The notes under the pieces: model-generated
Told to the model about the DNA's origin: nothing
Database searches by the model: none
Seen by the model: the letters and a program-made list of their open reading frames with translations, nothing else
Shown: one piece after another, positions 54,944-64,000 of the stretch
Numbering within the stretch: position 1 is the first letter of the stretch
How the letters are laid out: each line of letters starts with the position of its first letter
Translations under genes and position numbers: made by a program
Assembly (NCBI GenBank): GCA_025093985.1
Contig: JACAAK010000007.1
Coordinates: forward strand, 620,001 to 684,000
Length of the DNA stretch: 64,000 nt
Source: Calvatia gigantea
Taxonomy: Eukaryota > Basidiomycota > Agaricomycetes > Agaricales > Lycoperdaceae
Direction of reading: 5' to 3'

Positions 54944-57900
54944 AGAAGAATATTACACGATTCCTCAGAAACGAAAGCGCGAACTAAACCTAAAAGGGAA
55001 AATCCAGACCCCAACAAAAAGGATAACAGTAAATACTATAGTCGACTCAGGATGCACCACCAGCAGCATCAGCAAAAGACTGGTAGACGAAGAAAGAATC
55101 CCCACAGAAAAACTAGGACAAGAAATCACAGTACTTAACGCGGATGGAACAACAAACCAAGGGGGAAAGGTCACAGAAAAAGCAACTATACAGGTGGAAA
55201 TTGAAGGACACAAAGAGACACTCGAAGCGTCGGTTGTACAACTCCAAGACAGAGCAGAAATATTTCTAGGACACGACTGGCTCATCAAACACAACCCGGA
55301 AGTAAACTGGCGAACAGGAGAAATAAAGTTCAATCGATGCCCAAAGGACTGCAAAGTCCCACACCAAAACATCCAGGTAACAGACAAGATCCAGAGCATG
55401 GCCACCACCAAGGATATATGGGAAGAAGAAGAAGAACCCGACCCCACCGAACCATCAGACCTACCGGACTACGTCCAGCCATTCACACATCTATTCAACA
55501 AAACTACATTCGACAAACTACCCGAACGAACAGAATGGGACCACGAGATAATCCTAACAGAAGACGCACCCAAAGAAATCAATGCAGGAACTTACAACAT
55601 GACGATCAAGGAACAGGACGAACTCAAGACATTTGTTAAAGAAAACCTCGAATCAGGACGAATACGACCATCGAAATCGCCATATGCCGCACCCACCTTT
55701 TTCATTCCAAAAAAGGATGGCTCAAAACGACTCATTCAAGATTACCGACGGTTGAATAACGTAGTCATCAAGGATAAAACACCATTGCCTCAAATTGGAG
55801 AGGTCATTGACAAATTAGGAAAAGCCAAATACTTCAACAAACTAGACATCATTTGGGGCTACAACAACGTCCATATCAAAGAAGGAGACGAGTGGAAAGC
55901 AGCCTTCCTGACCAATGAAGGGCTATTTGAACCTACAGTAATGTTCTTCGGGCTCAGCAATTCACCAGGAACGTTCTCAAGAATGATGGCAAGTATCTTC
56001 CGAGACCTGTTATGCAACGGAGATATAGTAAACTACATGGACGATTTTGCAATTCCAGGCGACACCAAAGAACAATTACGAGAACGAACAATCCGATTCC
56101 TAGAAAGAGCAGCTGAACACAACCTATGCTTCAAACGATCCAAATGCATCTTCGACACTGAAGAAATCCCAATGCTAGGAGTAACAGTAGGACACGGACG
56201 CATCAAAATGGAGGCCGAAAAGGTAAAATCAGTACGAGAATGGCCCCAACCGCACAACAAGAAAGGAATAGAAAGATTCCTCGGTTTTGCCAACTACTAC
56301 CGCCGATTTATTAAAAACTTCAGCAAGATAGCAGCCCCATTGAACAAACTAAAAGGATCAGAAGAGTGGGAGTGGAGAGAAGAACAACAATCCGCATTCG
56401 ACGAACTAAAACAACAAATCACAGAAGAACCCACCCTAACACTACCCCAGAGGAAAGGTCAATTCCGGGTAGAAGTCGATGCATCAAACTACGCACTAGG
56501 GGGAGTACTCTTACAAGAACAAAATTCGAAATGGCACCCAATCACATTCACGTCCTGCACACTATCACCAGCAGAACGAAATTACGAAATCTACGACAAA
56601 GAACTACTGGCCATCATGCACGCACTAAAAGAATGGCGACACTACCTACTAGACGCAGAAGAGAGATTCGAAATTTGGACCGACCATGAAAACCTGAAAT
56701 ACTACAGGGAACCCCAAAAACTAAACGGCCGACAAGCAAGATGGTACCTATGGTTACAAGACTACGATTTCACACTGCGCCACATACTAGGAAAAACAAA
56801 TACAAAAGCAGACCTCCTTTCCAGAATCTACGAAGAACCAGAACAAGAAGAAGAGAAACTAGTCACCATGATCCGAGACGCTTGGTTGACGAACGAAAAG
56901 GATGACGAACCATCAGAAGGAACCATCCTACTCCGTGCCGAGCTATTTGTGGAACCCACCTTCAAAGAACGAATCAAGGCGAACAAAAGAAGAGAAACGG
57001 CCATCACCAAAAAAATACGCAACCAAGACCCTGACATCACCGAACACAACGGAATAATCTACAAAAATACTAGCATGTATGTGCCACCCGAACCAGCACT
57101 CAGAGAGGAAATACTACACCAATACCACGATGCCCCTGATGCAGGACACCCAGGACAACACCGAATGATCGAGTTAGTAACCAGAGACTACTGGTGGCCA
57201 GCAATCCGAACGGATGCCCAAAAGTACATCAAAGGTTGCCAGAGTTGCCAACGAAACAAGCCATGCAAGACACCTCTGAAGACACCTCTACACCCACTTC
57301 CCATCCCCAACGGTCCATGGGAAGAAGTGAGTATCGACCTCATTGGGCCACTGCCCGAATCAGAAGGAAAAGACGCCATCCTAGTCATTGTCGATCGATT
57401 CTCAAAAATGATACGACTCATAGTGACAAGAATGGATGTTTCCTCAAAAGAACTAGCACAGCACTACCGGGACGAAATATGGAAGCTACATGGAATGCCG
57501 AGGAAAGTCCTTAGTGACTGAGGACCACAGTTTGCATCCGAATTCACCGGCGAACTATTCAAAGGACTAGGGATAGAACGAAACCTGTCAACGGCCTACC
57601 ACCCACAAACCGACGGACAAACTGAGAGGATCAACAGAGAAGTTGAAACATACTTGAGGATATACTGCAACTACGACCAAAACGACTGGACAAAATGGCT
57701 ACCCATGGCCGAATTCCAATACAACGACAAGAAATACAGCGGCACACAGGCGACACCATTCTACCTAAACTATGGCAGACACCCCTGGAAAGGAAAAGAA
57801 AATGGAACGATGAACAACCCTAGCAGTACGGAGTTCCTAAAACAGCTCCAAAATGCAAGAAATAACGCTGCTTCCGCACTACGATCATATTAAGAAAAGA

Positions 57901-58439
57901 TGAAACAGACACATGATAACAGCAAAATGAACACAAAGACATACCAGATCAACGATGAAGTATGGTTAGAGAACACCAACATCCATACCAATCAGCCATC
58001 AAAGAAGCTAGGCCAGAAAAGGTATGGACCTTTCCGAATTAAGGAAAAAATAGGAGAAGCGGCATATTAGCTAGCGATACCAGAAGGATGGGCCATCCAC
58101 AATGTATTCAATGAACAGCTGTTAACCCCAACACAAAAAGCATCATTCCACATCCAGAAAGAAGCACCAGCGCCTGAACCAATGATCATCAACAATGAAG
58201 AGGAGTACGAAGTAGAAGAAGTCCGAGGGAAACGACGAAAAGGAAGGGGATATCAATTCCTTATACACTGGAAAGGATACAGCAATGAAGAAGATACGTG
58301 GATGGCGGAGTCAAACTTGCAAAACGCCCGAGACGCGATAGCGGAGTACCACAAAAGGCATCCGGAGGATACCTATAAAAAGGGGGGCAAGAAATCCAGA
58401 AAACCATCAGCCAAGTCAACCCCCAGACAGAGATACTAG
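54873..58439 (+). pseudogene. Chromovirus A2 pol (protease-RT-RNase H-integrase-chromodomain), three stops
   Basis: The first 882 codons are open. Protease 'IVDSGCTTSS' (~56-65). RT with 'LIQDYRRLN' and 'YMDD' (388-391). RNase H with 'EVDASNYALGG' (~534), 'DKELLA' (575-580) and 'TDHEN' (603-607). Integrase HHCC finger (H759, H763, C789, C792) and first catalytic Asp in 'SIDLIG' (822). A TGA at 57519-57521 is followed in the same frame by the rest of the core ('GPQFASEF', 'HPQTDGQTERIN'). TAA (~57892) and TAG (~58068) precede the GPF-type module and a chromodomain 'GYQFLIHWKGYSNEEDTW'. The chromodomain marks a chromovirus. It is the best-kept pol here but not functional as read. Confidence 0.92.
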
Positions 58440-58445
58440 CCAAAC

Positions 58446-59432
58446 ATGTCCTCCCAAGCCAACTGCATCTCTATCAACTCCCTCGTCCACCCCAACCCGA
58501 CCACAATCTCCTCAGTCCCCCTCCCAAAGCCAGGCAATAGCCATGCACCCGCACCCCAAGGTACCCATTACAACCTCGCAACCACCCCGTCCCCAGCACA
58601 AGGACTCCTCGAGACCCTCCTCAAAGATGTCAACAAAGCCACAAATGATGAAGTAGAAACAATCACAGCCCAAAACAAACGACTCACAGTAAACTGCCAC
58701 ATCACTCTCGCCACTGCTTGCATCACCTTTGCGGACATGTATGCCGGGTTCACCAACGCATCGTCCTCCACAAGCCAGCATATCCCCACCATCTTCCGCA
58801 CATTAGAATTATCCACCCTTACACCCAGTGAACAAAACCAGGTCCACAGTCTTCAGAGCCGCGTTGACCTCGCTCTAGAGGTATTCAACCACCTCGATAT
58901 CGCCGACATCTTCTTAGAACTCGCAGATGTTGCTATGAACCTACTAGGACACGACAAAACCACAGAAGATCCAGACATTGATCAACTTGTTACACGCATC
59001 GGAATCACTCTCGCTGACCTACACACCACCATCCGTTCCCCACCAGCCAAACGAGCAGACACGCCCATGGATGAAGAAACCACCATCTCAATGAAGGAAG
59101 AAGTCAACACACTCCGATGATTCATAAAGACCATTACCCCACCACAGATCGTATCGGTTTTTCTCCCACCAGCAAGATTCCGCAGTGTACTACCAGGCCA
59201 AGAAAAGGACCAACACTACTGGAAAACGATAGTCAAGAGTTACTGGGACAACTCAACCGTCACCGAGTTCCCCTTCAACAGAGTCCCAGTCCCTATCCGT
59301 CAAGATGGCTGCAGCCACTTGCCCATCTTCTTCGCATGCTCCAACGAAGGGAAGTACCTCATCGGAGCCACCAAGAAAGCCCTCGCCGCCGCCGTAGTCA
59401 ACAGAGAGTTCGACGAACTTCCTGAGGCATGA
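58446..59432 (+). pseudogene. Chromovirus A2 third ORF (function unknown, one stop)
   Basis: It starts 6 nt after the pol stop. 328 codons with one TGA at 59118-59120; it ends 'DELPEA'. The N-terminal ~45 residues are Pro-rich. The middle (~50-220) is helix-rich and Leu-rich ('GLLETLLKDVNKATN', 'IFLELADVAMNLLG', 'LVTRIGITLADLHTT'). The C-terminal ~105 residues are more mixed ('STVTEFPFNRVPV', 'SHLPIFFACSNEGKYLIG'). There is no zinc knuckle, catalytic motif, signal peptide or clear transmembrane helix. It occupies the position of env or an accessory gene. The same ORF is found in A1. Confidence 0.78.
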
Positions 59433-59450
59433 AGTCTAATCGGGGGGTAT

Positions 59451-59758
59451 TGTTATGAGTTTCCACCGATCATAACGCGTTCCGTGCCATTCTCCATCCT
59501 TAATGATCTATGTACCTGTTTCGAGTTATTCTAGTCCAGCGTCCTCCGAGGATATGACTCATACCAACTACCACGCCTTGACTGGATGTTTCATGTAGTT
59601 ACTCCATCTGTTCAACCGAATAGCTTAGACATATTTAAGCGTACATACACCCTACTGTATTCGGTATGCTTAACCACCTTCTGTTCTCTTTCCCTTACTC
59701 GTCCTCAAGACTTAGCCAGAGTTGCAACCTGAGGTCTAAACCGACTAAGGTCGTAACA
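59451..59758 (+). repeat. 3' LTR of chromovirus A2
   Basis: 308 bp, TGTTATGAG...GTAACA, preceded by polypurine cggggggta. Apart from CpG-type changes it equals the 5' LTR. Flanks of A2 (ctgtt before, actaa after) do not match, so no target duplication survives. Confidence 0.93.
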
Positions 59759-59773
59759 ACTAAGGTTGTAACA
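59759..59773 (+). repeat. 15-bp end of the A3 LTR
   Basis: actaaggttgtaaca is the 3' end of an A-type LTR, directly abutting the A2 3' LTR and followed by the A3 primer site tttggttaagcg. The rest of the A3 5' LTR is absent. Confidence 0.8.
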
Positions 59774-59852
59774 TTTGGTTAAGCGTCCCCACCTCACCTT
59801 GCAAGGAGTAGGCTGAAACAGGCCTGAACAGAAGCAACCCAGGAGCTAGTAT

Positions 59853-60974
59853 ATGAGCTCAAACCTAGATGAATACAGAGAACTGAATCTCAAAGTCACT
59901 GATGATGAATCCAAGACATCAGACAAAGAAGAAACAGGGAACTCCGAAGTACCTGAAGAAACTGGAGAAACACATGATGAACCCAGAGTAAACCCAGCAG
60001 AAGAAGAAGTATTATCAGAACTTCTAAATGAACTCGACCTAGTAGAGGAAGAGTTAGCCTATCAGGAGAAATCAGACAAATCAAGCTCAGACGAAACAGA
60101 ATCAGAGACCGACTCTGACATGACTGACAACACAGTAGTACCTGCAACAATGCCCAGTGGAAAAGGCCTAGTGCCAGACCTGGGGTTTTTCGATGGCACC
60201 CACACCAAGTTCAATGACTGGTGGAGAGCAATGATGCTCTTCATGAAGTTCAACAAGATAGTCTCAGCAGACGATAAAGCTATAGCAGTCCTAGCCAGGC
60301 TGTGAGAAGGAACTACAGGAGCATACGTAGCCATGAGAGCACCAGCTATCCTGGAATCTGAAGATTTAGTAGACTGGAAGGTCTTCTCCAAGGAATTTAG
60401 AAGGACCTTCTCAGATGACACCTCAAACAGTAAAGCAGAGTGGCAGATTGAAAAATTCAAACAAGGAAGTCGAAACACCACCGACTACCTAATTGAATTC
60501 AAAGTATTGAAAAGCAAAGCCAAGACTGATAGCAAGCATGCCATGTTCCTACTTAGGAAAAATGCCCAACAGGATATCATACATATGATCACCAGCTATC
60601 CACCTTCAGCCAGACCAGACACATATGTGGAATGGAAAGAAGCCATACTCTCTATTGGACAAGGATACAAAGCATCCAAGTATCAAGGAGATAGGAAAAC
60701 AAACACTGGCACCACTTATGGAGGAATGGGAGAACCCATGGAGATAGGAAGCCGACACCACATTTTCAATGCCGAAGGGAAACCTAAATGCTATAATTGT
60801 GGCATTTTTGGACATATGGCCAAAGATTGCAAGAAACCCAAGGGGCTGACTTGCTACAACTGCAGAAAAACAGGCCATATAGCAAAAGCCTGCACTGCAC
60901 CAAAGAAGGTACAGGTCTGAGGAGTAGAGGAGGTCAATGCAGAAAAGAAGGATTTTTCTGAAGACTCCGAGTAG
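59853..60974 (+). pseudogene. Chromovirus A3 gag
   Basis: ATG at 59853, natural stop TAG at 60972-60974 (373 codons). Core motifs and both knuckles are present ('CYNCGIFGHMAKDC', 'CYNCRKTGHIAKAC'). TGA at 60303-60305 and at 60918-60920 break it. T5 run before the stop; pol continues in the -1 frame without a stop at the overlap, showing the ancestral gag/pol arrangement. Confidence 0.88.
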
Positions 60975-63522
60975 GCACTACCTCAAGAGTCAGAAAGCTT
61001 GTATCTAGGATATCAGACAAATTCTACATGATTCCTCAGAGAAGAAAGTGTGAACTAAACCTAAAAGGAAAAATACAAACAGTGGAAAAAGAAATAACGG
61101 TGGACACGATTGTCGACTCAGGGTGTATGACCAGCAGTATCAGCAAAAAACTGGTAGATGAAGAAAAACTTCCCACTCAAAAACTGGAACAACAGATCTT
61201 AGTACTAAATGCAGATGGGACACCAAACCAGGGCGGAAAAGTAACAGAAACAGCCACAATTGACATAGACATTCAAGGACACAAAGAACAGATCGAAGCA
61301 TTAGTTGTACAACTACAAGACCACACAGAGGTCTTTCTAGGACATGACTGGCTGGTCAAACACAACCTGGAAGTAGATTGGATTAATGGAGAAATCAAAT
61401 TCACCCAGTGTCCACAGAACTGCCAATTCCCCCACCAAAATATTCCCATCATGGAAAAGATATGGAGCATAGCCACTACAGAAGATTTATGAGAAGAAGA
61501 AGATGAACCGGACCCAACCAAACCAGAGGATTTACCAGACTATGTACAACCATTCACACATCTGTTCAACAAAACAATGTTTGACAAACTCCCAGAACAA
61601 ACTGAATGGGATCATGAAATAATCCTAACAGAAGACACCCTGAAGGAGATAAGTGCAGGAACTTACAACATGATGGTCAAAGAACAGGACGAACTCAAAG
61701 CATTCATCAAAGAGAACCTAGAATCAGGACAAATATGGCCATCGAAATCCCCATATGCAGCACCAACCTTCTTCATCCCCAAGAAGGACAGATCAAAGAG
61801 ATTAATTCAGGACTATAGGCGATTAAACAACATGGTAATCAAGGACAAAATGCCACTGCCAAGAATTGATGAGGTAATCGACAAACTCAGAAAGGCCAAG
61901 TATTTCAACAAGCTTGATATCATCTGGGGATATAACAACATTAGGATCAAGGAAGGAGATGAATGGAAAGCTGTATTTCTTACCAATGAAGGGCTCTTCG
62001 AGCCAACAGTCATGTATTTCGGACTCAGCAACTCACCGGGAACCTTCTCCAGAATGATGACAAGCATCTTCTGTGATCTACTACAGAATGGAGATATTGT
62101 GAACTATATGGACAACTTTACCATTCCTGGCAACACCAAGGAGCAACTAAGAGAATGGACAGTATGGTTTCTGGAGCATGCAGCACAATACAATCTGTGT
62201 TTCAAACAAACCAAATGCATCTTTGATGCAGAAGAAATCCCTATGTTAGGAGTCAAAGTAGGACATGGGTGAATTGAAATGGAAGAAGAAAAGGTCAAAT
62301 TGGTGTGAGACTGGCCAGAGCCGAAAAACACAAAAGGAGTAGAAAGGTTCTTTGGCTTCGCCAACTACTATTGATGTTTCATAAAAAACTTCAGCAAGAT
62401 CACCAGACCACTAAACAAACTCAAGGGAGCAACCACATGGGAATGGAACCAAGAACACCAAATGGCTTTCAATCACCTTAAAAGATGCATCACTGAAGAA
62501 CCTGTGTTAACTCTGCCACAGAGACAAGGACAATTCAGGGTAGAAGTCGATGTATCAGACTATGTGTTAGGAGGCATGCTATCCCAGTTACAAGAGGGCA
62601 AATGGCACCCAATTACCTTCATATCACGAATGCTATCACCAGCAGAATGTAATTATGAAATATATGACAAGGAGCTACTGGCCATCATCCATGCCCTAAA
62701 AGAATGGAGACACTATCTGTTGGACACAGAGGAAAAATTTGAAATCTGGACTGACCACGAAAATTTGAAATACTACCAGGAACCACAAAAGCTGAATGGA
62801 CAGCAAGCTTGATGGTACCTATGCCTACAGGACTATGACTTCACACTGTGACATGTACCTGGGAAAACAAACATGAAGGCCAACCTATTATCCTGAATCC
62901 ACCTAATACCAGGGGAACAAGAAGACAAACTAGTCACTATGATCTGGGAAAGTTGGCTGCAAAAGGAGAACACAGACAACACAGTGCTCTTATGAGCAGA
63001 ACTATTCCTCAAACCAACATTTCTAGAATGGATCCAAAACAAGCCCCAGCACAAGACAACGGTCCTCACCGAATTAAGAAAGCCAGAGCCCAAGCTCACC
63101 GAGGAACATGGAATCATTTACTGACAAAATAGTACATACATCCCACCCAACCCAAAGCTACAAGAAGAAATCCTAATACAGTACCACGACGTGCCAGACA
63201 CAGGCCACCCAGGCCAACACAGAATGATGGAACTAATCAGCTGCGACTATTGGTGGCCAACAATGTGAAAGGACATGAAAAAATATATCCAAGGGTGCCA
63301 AGCCTGCCAAAGGAATAAGGCAAGAACAACACCACTCAAATCGCTGCTACACCCCCTCCTAGTCCCAAATGGACCTTGGGAAGAAATTAGCATTGATATG
63401 ATCAGACCACTACCAGAGTCAAAAGGGAAAGATGCAATACTGGTTGTCATAGACTACTTCACAAAAATGATACAGCTTATAGCAACTACCATAGATGTTT
63501 CATCCAAGAATATCACAAAGAT
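60975..63522 (+). pseudogene. Chromovirus A3 pol, truncated inside integrase
   Basis: Protease 'TIVDSGCMTSSIS' (~61110), RT with 'YMDN' in place of YMDD near 62106 (a catalytic Asp changed), RNase H 'EVDVSDYVLGG' (Ala to Val), and integrase finger and core to 'TTIDVSSKN'. Many stops (e.g. 61490, 62270, 62308). At ~63522 it switches abruptly into the gag of another copy, so the integrase end, chromodomain, third ORF and 3' LTR are missing. Confidence 0.85.
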
Positions 63523-64000
63523 AAAGTACCTGAAGAAACACACAACAAACCTGGAGCAAACCCAGCAGAAGAAGAAGTATTATCAGAACTTCTAAACGAA
63601 CTCAACCTAGCAGAGGAAGAGATAGTTCATCAGGAGAAATCAGACAAATCAAGCTTGGACAAAACAGAATCAGAAACCAACTTCAACATGACCGACAATG
63701 CAGTAGTACCCGCAACAACGCCTAGTGGGAAAGGCCTAGTGCTGGACCCAGGGTTTTTCGACAGCACCCACACCAAGTTTGATGACTGGTGGAGAGCAAT
63801 GACCCTCTTCATGAAATTCAACAAGATAGTCTCAGCAGACGATAAAGCTATAGCAGTCCTAGCCAGACTGTGAGGAGGAACTGCAGGAGCATATGCAGCT
63901 ATGAGAGCACCAGCCATCCTGGAATCCAAAGATTCAGTAGACTGGAAGGTCTTCTCCAAGGAATTTAGAAGGACCTTCTCAGACGATGCCTCAAACAGCA
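63523..64000 (+). pseudogene. Chromovirus A4 gag fragment, fused to A3 integrase
   Basis: It begins within the acidic gag region ('KVPEETHN'), continues 'EEEVLSELLNELNLAEEE', a TAA-free stretch, the 'FDDWWRAMTLFMKFNK' core, a TGA at 63871-63873 ('LARL*GGT'), and runs off the window. It shares 'EEEIVH.EKSD' with A0 at the other end. No LTR or leader precedes it. Confidence 0.85.

Noticed and set aside
53228..59763. Target-site duplication for element A2
   Set aside because: Flanking pentamers are ctgtt and actaa, which do not match; the junctions point to recombination instead.

Overview
This is a repeat-rich stretch of a filamentous basidiomycete genome, most likely an Agaricomycete. The host genes have many 47-63 nt GT-AG introns. 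Families typical of mushroom genomes are present: tandem F-box/leucine-rich genes, NACHT NTPases that begin 'MSFFSGAQNF', and a CRAL-TRIO/RhoGAP protein. Ty3/gypsy chromoviruses, Ty1/copia elements and a Tc1-type transposon are layered around them. I cannot name the species.

Layout. 1-7.6 kb: on the minus strand, the 5' end of a chromovirus (A0) abuts a decayed copia element. That copia element is broken by two solo chromovirus LTRs, an LTR-like insertion and an unclassified 1.3-kb insertion carrying ten TAATCTA motifs. 7.6-9.3 kb: a large inverted repeat (foldback) with ~690-bp arms. 9.6-20.9 kb: a tandem array of divergent F-box gene pairs (A on minus, B on plus), three units plus a fragment; only the last unit looks largely intact. 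22.7-34.5 kb: the gene-rich core, with a 12-exon CRAL-TRIO/RhoGAP gene, a head-to-head pair of NACHT genes and a 9-exon acyl-CoA-synthetase-like gene. 34.5-36.7 kb: unassigned sequence, including a 37-bp stretch that looks identical to the universal 3' part of 18S rRNA, and a small terminal-inverted-repeat element. 36.7-45.0 kb: an 8.25-kb LTR element with a perfect 5-bp target duplication and a half-tRNA-iMet primer site but no recognisable gag or pol. It carries a nested, intact Tc1-like transposon and a degenerate ~50-bp minisatellite. 45.4-64 kb: a head-to-tail pile of chromovirus copies (A1, A2, A3, A4) plus part of a second gypsy-like family (X).

How things fit together. The A-family chromovirus has gag, a pol in the -1 frame ending in a chromodomain, and then a third ORF of ~330 codons before the 3' LTR. 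That third ORF is recognisable in two diverged copies, and I do not recognise its product. The presumed transcript start in each LTR is complementary to the primer-binding site, which suggests self-priming. Differences between paired LTRs and between target duplications are nearly all CpG to TpG/CpA changes, consistent with methylation-driven decay. The copia element and the coding-empty 8.25-kb element share LTR start and polypurine sequences, as expected of an autonomous/non-autonomous pair.

Multi-exon models were built by hand from splice signals. For the five complete models (F-box B3, RhoGAP, both NACHT genes, the ligase) the exon lengths add up to a whole number of codons. No database search was possible, so family names rest on motifs.
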